From Anaerocaecibacter muris (GTDB lineage: Bacteria > Bacillota > Clostridia > Christensenellales > Pumilibacteraceae): 64,000 bases of DNA. The position numbers and the translations under genes are program-made. The notes under the pieces were generated by a model that had not been told where the DNA came from, made no database searches, and saw only the letters and a list, made by a program, of their open reading frames with translations. The DNA lies in assembly GCF_943192945.1 (NCBI RefSeq), contig NZ_CALPCE010000001.1:124001-188000 (forward strand), read 5' to 3'. Of the stretch, positions 17,292 through 33,478 are shown piece by piece (position 1 is the stretch's first letter; every line of letters begins with the position of its first letter).

Positions 17292-19598
17292 ATGAGCTAT
17301 CTTGACACACTCTATCGCGCGTTTGCGGATTTTCGCAGGAATACTGCGGACGACCGCGAATGTGCCGCGCACCGCCGCGACGTTGCCAAGATCGACGCAG
17401 AAAAAGACTGCGTCGAGGTTACGCGCGTAGTTTGCGATATAGAGAACGACTGGATAGACGCGATAGAGGACGGGCTTGCTTTTGTGGAAAAGGCGCTCGC
17501 CGAGGAGCGACAGTTCATACGCGCCGACGGCGAAATAGTGCCGATAGAAAAGGTCAAGCGCGTGTCGCGCGATTCGGTGGAGCACCTATCGCGGCACAGC
17601 AATCTTATAACAAAAAAGAGCACAGGCGACAATCTTATCCCCGAACAGCTTTACACGGTCGAACGGCTTAACGACTATGCGGTGTACGAAAACAGGTTTT
17701 TGTACATGCTTTTGACCTATCTTAACGAGTTTATCGGCATGCGGTATATGCGCATACTCGACTTGACAAATACTTATCAAGGCAGTTTGGATCTTGAAAA
17801 AACAGTGGAAACGCGGCACAAGCAAATCAAGTACAAATTGAGCCTTGACGAAAAGTTGCGCGACGATCCGATCATGCGCGAACTTAATCCAAATAAGGAC
17901 GTGATCGAGCGCATAGGCATGTTGCTTAAAACGGTTAATCATTACATGTCCACGCCGCTCATGGAAGAAGTATCCAAAGCCGCGCTGTTAAAACCGCCCA
18001 TAACCAAGACCAACGTCCTTAAAATGGACAAAAACTTTAAGGGCGCTGTCGCGCTTTACGAATATATTTCGTCGTATGACAAAGACGGGTACACCGTCGA
18101 AACGGTCAAAAAGAAGATGCGGTTTTCCGAGCTTGTCGCGGACGAGTTTGCCGAGGCTTACGCGCTGTCCGCGTTCTTGACGTATCAGTACGGCATGGGC
18201 ATTAAAGACATGCTCAAATCGCGATACGACGAGGAGGAAATGCGGCGCAAGGCGATTGCCGAGCAGGAACACCTTGACAAACTGCGCAAACTTCGCCGCA
18301 GGATAGTCGAGTCGGGCGAAAGTCCCGAGGAATATATGCTGTTGCTCGAAAAGCAGTTGCGCGTGTTCGAGGGCATACATCAAAAACTGTCCGACGCGCT
18401 CGACGAGGTCGATAGGCTCAACGGCGAAATAGAAAACCTGCACGGCGAAATAACCGCGCTTACGCAAAAGACGGACGAGCTTAACGCGGAAATCGCGCGG
18501 TTGGAACGCAAGTACATAGACGATATGGCGGAACTTCGCGCCGAGCATGAGCGCGAGCTGTCGGAACTTAACGACAGCCACCGCGAACAAGTGCAAGCGT
18601 TGTTGCAGTCGCACGCGGAAGAAATTGCCGAGCTTAACGACAACTGGCAAGCGCAAATCGACTACATAGCGCAACAGCACAAAAACGAGCTTGACGAACT
18701 GCGCGAAAAATACGAACGCGAGGCGACCGAGCTTAAAGCGGCGCACGCGGCGGAGCTGGAAAATATCGAGGCGGAGCATGCCGCGCAAATACAACAAAAG
18801 ACCGAGGCAATAGCCGAGCTTACCGCGCGGAACGCACGGCAAGCCAAAACGCACGCCGAGGAGCTTGCCGCGCTCGACGGCAGATATAAACGCGAGATGG
18901 AAACGCTTAACGCGGAAATGGAAAAAAAGGAGCAAGCCGTTCTCGACGTAAAAGCGGAAAACAGGTTGCTCTCCGACCTCAAAACTTTGTCGGACGGACG
19001 GCTTAACGCGTTGCGCCACGAATACGGCTTGACGGACGAGGCGGATGACTTTACGACCGAAGCCGCGTTTAACGAGCTCGAACATCAATATAATTCGTTC
19101 AGGCGGTTTTTCAAAGGCGAGTGGAAAAAAACCAAAAAGAAAATTCGCGCCGAGCTATTGCACGCTTATAGCATTGCGGACGGGGTGCTCGGCGAGGACG
19201 GCGCGACCGCGAATAACGTTTCGGGCGTGTACTCTATTGTCAACGTCAAAAAGTCGGAAGCGACCGACGCGGGCGCAGATTTTTCGAGTATAAAAGATAA
19301 AGTCGGCAATAATGCGGACAGCGTCGAGAACGTCGGCGAGGATAGCGCGCAAGGCGCGACCGAGCGGCAAAACGCGACGGAAGAACGTGTCGGCGACAAA
19401 AAGCCGAGCGCGCAAAAAAACGCGCAACGCAAATCGACTGCTTCTGCGCGCACTGTAAAACGTCCCGCGCAGGCGGAAAAACAGGTCGAGCAAGACGGTA
19501 AGACAGCGTATAGCGAAGTGCCTATACGCGCTACGGTTGCGGAGAATTCTATGCCCGACGCGAACGGCAAGGAGGACGGCGGTACGGACAATGCGTAA
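17292..19598 (+). CDS. Coiled-coil protein with DUF2357/McrC-like N-terminal region
   Basis: 768 residues, ATG with AAGGAGA upstream (spacing somewhat long). Residues about 40-180 resemble the DUF2357 region found beside McrB-like ATPases, including WIDAIEDGL and the motif VYENRFLYMLL. Residues about 313-575 form a long charged coiled coil (heptads of AEL, EEIAEL, LDELREKYERE). A basic helical block follows (FFKGEWKKTKKKIRAELL) and then a low-complexity Ala/Lys/Glu tail of about 140 residues. No signal peptide or membrane helix is visible, and no PD-(D/E)xK nuclease motif as found in McrC. It sits exactly between the two McrB-like ATPase genes and overlaps the second by 8 nt. Likely an adaptor or stator for those ATPases (inference). 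The DUF2357 link rests on motif recognition only. Confidence 0.7.
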   Translation: MSYLDTLYRAFADFRRNTADDRECAAHRRDVAKIDAEKDCVEVTRVVCDIENDWIDAIEDGLAFVEKALAEERQFIRADGEIVPIEKVKRVSRDSVEHLSRHSNLITKKSTGDNLIPEQLYTVERLNDYAVYENRFLYMLLTYLNEFIGMRYMRILDLTNTYQGSLDLEKTVETRHKQIKYKLSLDEKLRDDPIMRELNPNKDVIERIGMLLKTVNHYMSTPLMEEVSKAALLKPPITKTNVLKMDKNFKGAVALYEYISSYDKDGYTVETVKKKMRFSELVADEFAEAYALSAFLTYQYGMGIKDMLKSRYDEEEMRRKAIAEQEHLDKLRKLRRRIVESGESPEEYMLLLEKQLRVFEGIHQKLSDALDEVDRLNGEIENLHGEITALTQKTDELNAEIARLERKYIDDMAELRAEHERELSELNDSHREQVQALLQSHAEEIAELNDNWQAQIDYIAQQHKNELDELREKYEREATELKAAHAAELENIEAEHAAQIQQKTEAIAELTARNARQAKTHAEELAALDGRYKREMETLNAEMEKKEQAVLDVKAENRLLSDLKTLSDGRLNALRHEYGLTDEADDFTTEAAFNELEHQYNSFRRFFKGEWKKTKKKIRAELLHAYSIADGVLGEDGATANNVSGVYSIVNVKKSEATDAGADFSSIKDKVGNNADSVENVGEDSAQGATERQNATEERVGDKKPSAQKNAQRKSTASARTVKRPAQAEKQVEQDGKTAYSEVPIRATVAENSMPDANGKEDGGTDNA

Positions 19599-20973
19599 AG
19601 CAAAGCGAATAAAATACGCCGTCTGTATTACGACGTTCGTCATAGTGAGCGCGCTATTGTTAGCGGCGCTCGGCACGTACATAGGCGGAGAGCGCGCGTT
19701 CGATTTTGCGCTTGTGCGCTCCGAAACGATGTACGTGTGCGTTACGCTCGCGGTTATTTTGCCGCTTTTGATAGTCGCGTTTATTTTTGTCAACCTGCGG
19801 CGCAAAACGCACATAACGCGTATTAGCGACACGTCCGCGCCCGAAGTTCAAGCGGGCGACGTATCGGACGAGCCTACGCCCGAAAAAGCAAATAACGGGG
19901 AGCGGTTTCCGACGCTAATAAAGATAGACCGCGAAAAAGAGAAGTACGAACGAAGCGACTACGACGAAAGTATAACGCTTAAAACCCTGTGCGAAAACTT
20001 GCGGAACTACGCGGCGAACCAAAAACTGTATTACGACATAGAGGATATACGACGGTTCATAGCGGGATTGAGCGTGTCGCATATCATGATACTGCAAGGC
20101 ATGTCCGGCACGGGAAAAACGTCGCTGGCGTATGTGTTCGGGAAGTATTTGGATAACCCGTCAACAGTAATACCGGTACAGCCGATGTGGAAAGAACGGA
20201 CGGACTTACTGGGCTATTACAACGAGTTTACCAAACAGTTCAACGAAACGCCGTTGCTTGAAAAGATGTACGAAGCAAACTACGGGAAGGATATATACGT
20301 AACGGTGTTGGACGAAATGAATATAGCGCGAGTGGAGTATTACTTCGCGGAGTTTCTGTCAATGCTGGAAATACCGGACGCGGAAAAGCGGTATTTGACG
20401 GTAGTGTCGAGCCAATGGGAGAAAGACCCGAAACTGTTGAAAGAGGGCATGATAAAACTGCCGGACAACATGTGGTTCATAGGTACGGCAAACAACGACG
20501 ACAGCACGTTTGCAATATCCGACAAAGTGTACGACCGAGCAATGGTAATGAACTTGGACAACAAAGCGGAGCCGTTTATAGCGGCGAAAGAACGGACGGT
20601 GCATATAACAGCGGAACGGTTTAACGCAATGGCGACAGCGGCGCGAAAAGAATACCGCATGACAAAGCGGAACGAACGGCGACTGGAAATGCTGGATAAG
20701 TACATGATAGAGCATTTTCACGTGACGTTCGGCAACCGAATAATGACGCAGATACGAAAATATATCCCCGTGTATGTCGCGTGCGGCGGGGAGGAACTTA
20801 ACGCATTGGACGACATACTGTCAAAAAAGGTGTTGAGGAAGATAGAAACGCAAAACCCGATATATGTAAAGAACGCGGCGGAAGGTTTTTGCCGCTACCT
20901 CGACGACCTGTTCGGCGACGACAAAATGCCGCTGTGCAAACAGCTTATGCGCAGGTTTGAAAAAAATATTTAA
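19591..20973 (+). CDS. Membrane-anchored McrB-like AAA+ ATPase, copy 2
   Basis: 460 residues from the ATG at 19591, which overlaps the previous stop (ATGCGTAA). AAGGAGGA lies upstream at 15-nt spacing, so coupling is likely. Unlike copy 1 it has two membrane helices (residues 8-31 and 47-69) forming a hairpin, again placing the ATPase in the cytoplasm. From PEKANNGERF (about residue 96) to the end it differs from copy 1 by one residue (Glu for Asp in CGGEEL). All ATPase motifs are intact: GMSGTGKTS (about 170), LDEMNIAR, GTANNDDS and DRAM. Two ATPases with the same motor and different anchors suggest a mixed hexamer or two related complexes (inference). Confidence 0.88.
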   Translation: MRKAKRIKYAVCITTFVIVSALLLAALGTYIGGERAFDFALVRSETMYVCVTLAVILPLLIVAFIFVNLRRKTHITRISDTSAPEVQAGDVSDEPTPEKANNGERFPTLIKIDREKEKYERSDYDESITLKTLCENLRNYAANQKLYYDIEDIRRFIAGLSVSHIMILQGMSGTGKTSLAYVFGKYLDNPSTVIPVQPMWKERTDLLGYYNEFTKQFNETPLLEKMYEANYGKDIYVTVLDEMNIARVEYYFAEFLSMLEIPDAEKRYLTVVSSQWEKDPKLLKEGMIKLPDNMWFIGTANNDDSTFAISDKVYDRAMVMNLDNKAEPFIAAKERTVHITAERFNAMATAARKEYRMTKRNERRLEMLDKYMIEHFHVTFGNRIMTQIRKYIPVYVACGGEELNALDDILSKKVLRKIETQNPIYVKNAAEGFCRYLDDLFGDDKMPLCKQLMRRFEKNI

Positions 20974-20976
20974 CAG
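19877..20976 (+). repeat. Duplicated ATPase cassette, copy 2 (about 1.1 kb)
   Basis: Second copy of the 16112-17211 cassette, in direct orientation, with 16 mismatches and no gaps. It starts inside the linker before the ATPase domain and ends at the TAACAG that includes the stop codon. Both copies favour CCG for proline and CGA for arginine, while flanking genes favour CCC and CGC. Confidence 0.95.
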
Positions 20977-21054
20977 AATTGCCGCAGTGCGGCGAGTAAA
21001 CCGCAACGCTTTGCAAACGAAATTCGCAAACAAAAACCTTAAAAGGAGGTAACC

Positions 21055-24000
21055 GTGAATAAAAGCAAAACAGTAAAAAAATCGAAATCGGTATATATTA
21101 TCGGATCGATAACTATCGGCATTATCGCGCTTCTCGCGGTGTACCTCATACTCATAGCGACTGGCGTAATATCCGCCGAGCCCATACGCATAACCGTGTC
21201 GACAGAATCCGCCGTATCGGAATACGACGGCGAAAAATTGACCGCCGACGGTTGGGAACTTTCGGACGGCAAACTCAAAGACGGGCACACGCTTAAAGTG
21301 ACGGTCACGGGCGGGCAAACGGAAGCGGGCGCAAGCAAAAACACCGCCGTCGCAACCGTGCTCGACGAAAAGGGTTACGACGTTACGGACAGCTATAAAA
21401 TCACTTTCGATGCGGGCACGCTCGAAGTCACACCGCGCATGATTGTCGTGCGGTCGGCAAGCGCGGAAAAAATATACGACGGCACGCCGCTCACTGCGGA
21501 CAGCTGTTCGCTTGCGGAAGGCGAATTGCTTGCGGGGCACGAAATTAAATACACCGTAAACGGCACGCTGACGGGATCGGGAAAAACAAACAACACTTTT
21601 GTCGCGACGGTGACGGACGGCGCTCGCGACGTGTCGCACAACTACAATATAAATTACCTGTACGGCACGCTGTACGTGCACGGCGAAAAGCTGGAAATTT
21701 TGACGCACACGGCGCAAAAGACTTACGACGGCGCCGCGCTCACTTGCGATAAATGGACGCTGTCGAGCGGCGTTTTGCGCAACGGCGATAAGTTATCCGT
21801 TACTGTGCTCGGCAGTCAGACCGAAGTCGGCACATCGCAAAACATAGCTTCGTGCGTGGTTACAAACGCGTCGGGCGAAAACGTGACCGACTATTACGAG
21901 CCTGTGTTCACTTACGGCACGCTCACCGTCGAGCCTATAATCATACTTATAGAAACTCGACCCGCGTACAAAGTTTACGACGGCACGCCGCTCGCGAGTG
22001 ACGGCTGGCGTGTAGTAACCGACGATACGCTCGCTACCGACGATTGGAACGCGTCGGGCGACAGCGTTACGGTCGGCGAATACACGGTTACGGCAAACGT
22101 CGTCGGCAGTCGCACGGACGTCGGAATATCGGACAACAATGTTTCGGGCGTGTCGGTCATGTCGAACGGGCAGGTTGCCGACTGGGTGGAAGTGCGCTAC
22201 AAGTTGGGCTTGCTCAACGTTACGGCGCGCAATCTTACAGTCAAGTCGGGCACGGCGAGCAAACCGTTTGACGGCACGCCGCTCACTTGCGACGAATACG
22301 AAGTGGTGTCAATGACAAAAGTTGCGGACGGTCAAACTCTGACTGTTATAATTTCGGGCACTGCTACTTTTGTCGGAACGGTTGCCAACACCATTGCGGA
22401 AGTGATTATAAAAGACCAAAACGGCGAGGACGTTACGCGTAACTACAACATTAAATTGCAAGAGGGGCAACTTGCTATACTCGGCGATGACGGAGGCACA
22501 GGCGGTAACGAGGGCGGCGACGGTTCGGGTGATTTAGGCGACGACGGGAGTTTGGGCGGCGACGAACAGGACGAGCCGAAGCTCGCGCTTAAACTGCGTT
22601 CCGATCGCGACGGCGAGGTCTATTTGCGGTACAAGAGTTTCGGTGCGTACAACGGCGGCGGGTTTGACGAAGCCGCGGAGTACGGCGGTACGGGGTTAGG
22701 CGACGGACTGGGTATGAACTATTTGACGGGCGCGGCGCTCGCTGTGGCGGGGTACGAATACTATCGCGCAGAGCTCGAACTTGTAAACACGTCGCAATAT
22801 TTCTTGCCGTACTATTTGAGCGTCGAACAGCTTGGCAGTACGCCGCAGGCGAGCGACGTTGTGTATACGGGCAATCAGTCCGTATATGCGGCATACTATT
22901 ATGCGTATAACTACATAGCGGACGGGGGCGCGGCGACGGAGGGCGTTGCGCTCGGATCGTTGTCGGCGGCGGAACTTGCTTACCGCGCGTTTGCGTATGC
23001 CGAGTATTGCGGGCTGCCCGATTTTACGCGCGAATACGTCGATAAACTGATTGCCGATAACGGTTTTGCGGATTTGCCGCTTGCCCAAAAAATTTCCGCG
23101 GTGGCGAACTATGTGCGCAATGCGGCGAAGTACAATAAAAAATACGACGTTGCACTCGACGCCGAAGCGGACGTAGCGGTCGCGTTTTTGGATAGATATA
23201 AAGAGGGCGTTTGTCGGCATTACGCGGCGGCGGCGACGGTTATATTTCGCGCGCTCGGTATTCCGTCGCGGTATGTCATAGGCTACACGGCGCAAGCCAA
23301 AAACGGCGAGTGGGTGGAAGTCACTACGGACAAAGCGCACGCGTGGACGGAAGTGTATATCGACGGTGCGGGCTGGGTGTTTATAGAGGTCACGGGCGGC
23401 GGCGCGGGCTTCGACGGCACGGGCGGATCGGGTTCTACCGGAATAGGCAATCCCGACAGCGATAAAAAACTCAATATAAAACCGTTCGACGTGTATTTGA
23501 ACGTCGCCGATTTCGACGGTTCGCCACTTACATATACGCTCGACAGATTGCAGGGCTTGTCCGATTTGGAAGCCGCGGGCTGTCGTTATGAGTTTGCGGT
23601 CGAGGGATCGCAAAGCAAGGTCGGCATAGGCGAGAGCAAAATAACCGAATTTAAACTGATTGACGGGTACGGCAACGACGTTACCGACGAATACAATATA
23701 ACGCTGTCAACAGGCAAACTTCACATTTACGTGCAGGAGATCACGGTGCGCACGGAGTCGCTCGAAAAGGTTTACGACGGCGGTGCGTTGCGATCGGCGG
23801 AGGGCGAAGGCTATTCGTGCGCGGGCACTATGCTCGACGGGCACAGCATTGCTTCGGTCGTCATGACGGGTAGCCGTAAAAACGTCGGGCGCAGTTCCAA
23901 CACGTTTGAAATAACCGTGATCGACGCGAGCGGCGCGGACGTGACGTATATGTACAAAGTTAATGCGGAGTTGGGCGTTTTGCGCGTTACTGCGCGCACT

Positions 24001-24301
24001 ATAACCGTCACGGCGGATTCCGCAGTGGGATATTTTAACGAACTTAACGGCGCGGCGCTTGTTTGCGGCGAATATACCGTAACGGGCGAGGACGGCGGAC
24101 TTGCCGACGGCGACGAAGCGACGGTCACTATCAGAGGCGAGCAAAGCGTTATAGGCAGGAGCGAGAACACCGTGGAAAAGGTGGTAATCAACAATGCCGA
24201 CGGCGAGGACGTTACGTCCAATTACGTTATTAAATGCGTAAGCGGAACGCTTACCGTAGTGCCGCGCCGTCCCGCAAATACCGCGGAGGAGGTTGTAAAC
24301 T

Positions 24302-24321
<20 letters not shown>
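21055..24321 (+). CDS. MBG/YDG-repeat surface protein with transglutaminase-like domain
   Basis: 1088 residues with a GTG start, supported by the perfect ribosome site AAGGAGGT at 21043-21050. A basic N-terminus and one membrane helix (13-39) anchor it with the rest outside. Five MBG/YDG-type repeats follow, each starting near a KxYDGTPLT motif and ending GTLxVTPR. Then a Gly/Asp linker, a domain of about 90 residues, and a transglutaminase-like core: Cys720 (GVCRHYAAA), His762 (AHAWTEVY) and, where Asp is usual, Glu778 (WVFIEVTGG). About three more repeats close the protein. The domain could be a peptidase or cross-linking enzyme acting on the cell surface. No sorting signal. Its C-terminus overlaps the start of the next, larger homologue by 20 nt. 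Confidence 0.85.
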
Positions 24322-30859
<6,538 letters not shown>

Positions 30860-30876
30860 GCGGTTTACAAACAACT

Positions 30877-30924
30877 ACCCGTTGCGCTCGGCGGTAATGT
30901 CGCGGCGCGGCGGGTTTTGTTTTG
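30877..30924 (+). terminator. Rho-independent terminator after the AAA/surface-protein operon
   Basis: Arms ACCCGTTGCGC (30877-30887) and GCGCGGCGGGT (30905-30915) pair over 11 bp with two G-U pairs, followed by the T-rich tail TTTGTTTTG. It lies 18 nt after the stop of the 2185-residue protein gene. Confidence 0.7.
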
Positions 30925-31047
30925 CTTTGTATTATAGTTGCGGGCGCGGCGTGACTGTATAAATACGTTAAAACATAAGATGCCGTACGGCGGCGCGACT
31001 CGATTTATTGTCGAAAACGGCATATAAATCCGACAATGTTTTGCATA

Positions 31048-31063
31048 TCGCAATATATTGCGA
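31048..31063. promoter_or_regulatory. Perfect 16-bp palindrome upstream of the peptidase lipoprotein gene
   Basis: TCGCAATA followed by TATTGCGA, a perfect 8+8 inverted repeat, 36 nt before the ATG at 31099. A possible -35 box (TTGCAT, 31041-31046) sits directly upstream and AT-rich -10-like sequence (TATCAT, 31066-31071) directly downstream. It looks like an operator for an unknown dimeric regulator. The -10 assignment is weak. Confidence 0.5.
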
Positions 31064-31098
31064 CATATCATTAAACGATACCAATTAAGGAGTGTGAT

Positions 31099-32565
31099 AT
31101 GCGAAAAAAGATAACGGCTTTACTGATTGCGGCGGCGATGGCTCTGTCGCTTTGCGCGTGCTCCGCGCCCGAAAAGGAGCAGAGGACAAAATACGATATT
31201 AAAGCGACTTTGTCCGACGATTACGTGTTGACGGCTTCCGTGACGTGCGAATACGTCAACAACACCGACGTGCCGCTCGGCGAGCTTTGGTTCCACTTAT
31301 ATCCCAACGCCTACCGTGCGGGCGCGAAGTTTGCGCCCGTTCCGCAAAATCGCGTGACCGAAGCGTACCCCGACGGGCGCAGTTACAGCAAGCTCGATAT
31401 TACGAGCGTGTCCGTTAAAGGCAATCCCGTCGAAATTACAATCACGGGCGAGGACGAAAATATCCTGTCGGTTGCGCTCGGCTCCAAGCTCGACCCGACC
31501 GAAAAGACTTCGGTCAATATCGAATACACCGTTAAACTGCCCAAGGTGCGCCACCGCTTCGGCTATACCGACAAGTCGGTAAACCTTGCAAACTTCTATC
31601 CGATAGCGTGCATGTACCGCGGCGGTTCGTTTGTCGCCGATCCGTACTACTCGACGGGCGATCCGTTTTTCAGCGATTGCGCCGATTATTCGGTGACGCT
31701 CACCGTTCCGAGCAAGTACGAGTGCGCGTTCACGGGCGAGGTTAAGTCCAAGACCGACGGCGAGAACGGCACGGCGACTTACGAGGTGAAAGCCGATAAC
31801 GTGCGCGATTTTGCGGCGGTGCTCGGCGGCTATCAAAAAATGAGCGGGGTTTCCGGCGAAACGATTGTAAACTACATGTATTACAACGACTCCGATCCCG
31901 AGCGCGCGCTCAACACCGCGATTGAAGCGGTCAAGATTTTCGGCAATATGTTCGGCGCGTATCCGTACAAGGAATACACCGTTGTGCAAACGGGATTCTT
32001 GCAGGGCGGTATGGAATATCCCTGCCTGTCCATGATTTCCGACGCGTACACGGGCGACGCCAAACTCGACATAATAGTGCACGAAACGGCGCACCAATGG
32101 TGGTACGGAGTGGTCGGCAACGACGAAGTCAAAAACGCGTGGCTGGACGAAGGTCTTGCCGAATACTCGACGATGATGTTTTACGAGCATGCCGAAGGCT
32201 ACGCCTACACCTTTGACGGCAAGCGCGGCGACGCGTTGAGCGCATACGTGCTGTATTGCGAAACGTACAAAAACAACGGCTTGGGCGATACGTCTATGAA
32301 CCGTCCCGTAAACGAATACGAGGGCGAAACCGAATATTCGTACATGACTTACGTCAAAGGCGCGCTCATGCTCGACGATATACGCAACACCGTCGGAACG
32401 ACCGCGTTCTTATCCGGACTTAAACGTTATTACGCCGACAACAAGTATAAGATTGCCGAGCCGCAAAACCTTGTCGGCGCGATGGAACGCAGTTCTAAAC
32501 GCAGTCTTAACGAGTTGTTCGATTCGTGGCTCAACGGCAACGTCAAGCTGTTTTCGTCCAACTGA
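31099..32565 (+). CDS. M1-family metallopeptidase lipoprotein
   Basis: 488 residues, AAGGAG before the ATG. An N-terminal lipoprotein signal ends at the lipobox LCAC, giving lipidated Cys21 and attachment to the outer face of the membrane. The gluzincin core is complete: the exopeptidase loop GGMEYP (GxMEN-like), zinc motif HETAHQWW (about residue 328) and the downstream zinc Glu in WLDEGLAEY. The typical N-terminal beta-domain of M1 aminopeptidases precedes it. It probably trims peptides outside the cell. Single-gene unit: a terminator lies upstream and a hairpin downstream. Confidence 0.9.
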   Translation: MRKKITALLIAAAMALSLCACSAPEKEQRTKYDIKATLSDDYVLTASVTCEYVNNTDVPLGELWFHLYPNAYRAGAKFAPVPQNRVTEAYPDGRSYSKLDITSVSVKGNPVEITITGEDENILSVALGSKLDPTEKTSVNIEYTVKLPKVRHRFGYTDKSVNLANFYPIACMYRGGSFVADPYYSTGDPFFSDCADYSVTLTVPSKYECAFTGEVKSKTDGENGTATYEVKADNVRDFAAVLGGYQKMSGVSGETIVNYMYYNDSDPERALNTAIEAVKIFGNMFGAYPYKEYTVVQTGFLQGGMEYPCLSMISDAYTGDAKLDIIVHETAHQWWYGVVGNDEVKNAWLDEGLAEYSTMMFYEHAEGYAYTFDGKRGDALSAYVLYCETYKNNGLGDTSMNRPVNEYEGETEYSYMTYVKGALMLDDIRNTVGTTAFLSGLKRYYADNKYKIAEPQNLVGAMERSSKRSLNELFDSWLNGNVKLFSSN

Positions 32566-32577
32566 CAAATAAAAAAT

Positions 32578-32616
32578 CGCCCCTCTCGGTCGTACATATA
32601 GGCGATCGAGAGGGCG
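32578..32616. other. Inverted repeat after the M1 peptidase gene
   Basis: CGCCCCTCTCG (32578-32588) pairs with CGAGAGGGCG (32607-32616) with one bulged base. On the plus strand no T-run follows, but on the minus strand the stem is followed by ATTTTTTATTTG. It could block antisense transcription or stabilise the 3' end of the peptidase mRNA. Confidence 0.5.
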
Positions 32617-32693
32617 CAATATACAAAGTTATGCACTTATGCACAAAGTTATGAACAATAGCTGTGCGTATAATTGTAGAAAAAGGTGGAAGT

Positions 32694-33383
32694 ATGGCGT
32701 TTGTCACAATAAGAAAGAGGACTGTGGTCATAGTGCTGTCGGCGGTGCTCGCGCTTGTTACTGTTTTCGCGACGGCTGCGACGGTTATCGCCTCGACTCG
32801 CGCGACGGGGAACATTACGATAGTAATCGACGCAGGGCACGGCGGCGCGGACGGCGGAGTTACGGGAATAACCACGGGCACAAAAGAGAGCGACATAAAC
32901 TTATCCATAGCCAAGTATCTGATGAAATATCTTCAAGACGGCGGGTATAACGTCGTAATGACGCGGTCGGATTCGGCGGCGGTGTGCGGCGGGATTAAGT
33001 ACAACAAACGCGAGGATATGCGAGTGCGGAGGGATATAGTCAAAGCGGCTAAACCCGACCTCGTTATCAGCGTGCATTGCAATGCATATCCGGTGTCGTC
33101 TGTAAAGGGCGCGCAAGCGTTTTTTGCGGGCAATTCGGAGGGCGAGCGGTACGCTTTGACCGTGCAGAACTATTTTAACGACGTGCTCAACGACAAGCCG
33201 CGTAAAGCCGCGGTGGGCGATTACTATATACTTAATTGCAGCGAGTATCCTTCGGTGCTCTGCGAGTGCGGGTTTTTGTCAAACTCCAAAGAAGAAAACC
33301 TGCTAATCACGGCGAGCTATCAAGAGAAAGTGGCGTACACTATTTATTCGGCGGTCAATTCGGTATTCGGCGAAAAAACTTAA
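32694..33383 (+). CDS. N-acetylmuramoyl-L-alanine amidase, CwlD-like
   Basis: 229 residues from ATG 32694 with AGGTGG upstream. One N-terminal membrane helix or uncleaved signal (VVIVLSAVLALVTVFATAA) leads into an Amidase_3 domain: zinc His in IDAGHGGADGG, zinc Glu in TKESDINL, zinc His in SVHCNAY, catalytic Glu in LCECGFLSN. Length and single-helix layout match the sporulation amidase CwlD, which removes stem peptides so that muramic lactam can form in spore cortex; no CwlD-specific residue was verified. A weak -10 (TATAAT, 32669-32674) lies upstream. If it is CwlD the organism may be a spore former, but no other sporulation gene is in view. Confidence 0.88.
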   Translation: MAFVTIRKRTVVIVLSAVLALVTVFATAATVIASTRATGNITIVIDAGHGGADGGVTGITTGTKESDINLSIAKYLMKYLQDGGYNVVMTRSDSAAVCGGIKYNKREDMRVRRDIVKAAKPDLVISVHCNAYPVSSVKGAQAFFAGNSEGERYALTVQNYFNDVLNDKPRKAAVGDYYILNCSEYPSVLCECGFLSNSKEENLLITASYQEKVAYTIYSAVNSVFGEKT

Positions 33384-33425
33384 TCGTACTTTAATGCTCG
33401 CTTAATTTAATTTTCACTAAAATAC

Positions 33426-33454
33426 TTGCAATCGCGTCGCATATATGCTAAAAT
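33426..33454 (+). promoter_or_regulatory. Promoter for lemA-DUF2207, possibly extending into the aro genes
   Basis: TTGCAA (33426-33431), 17-bp spacer, TAAAAT (33449-33454) with an extended TG at 33446-33447. It lies 24 nt before the lemA ATG. No other clear promoter occurs before aroC. Confidence 0.65.
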
Positions 33455-33478
33455 TGAAACAGCGGAGGAATTACATAT

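Noticed and set aside
16112-20976. Insertion sequence as the origin of the duplicated cassette
   Set aside because: No transposase, terminal inverted repeats or target duplications; the cassette is in-frame coding for an AAA domain in both copies.
32578-32616. Plus-strand terminator of the M1 peptidase gene
   Set aside because: The stem is good but no T-run follows on the plus strand; recorded only as an inverted repeat.
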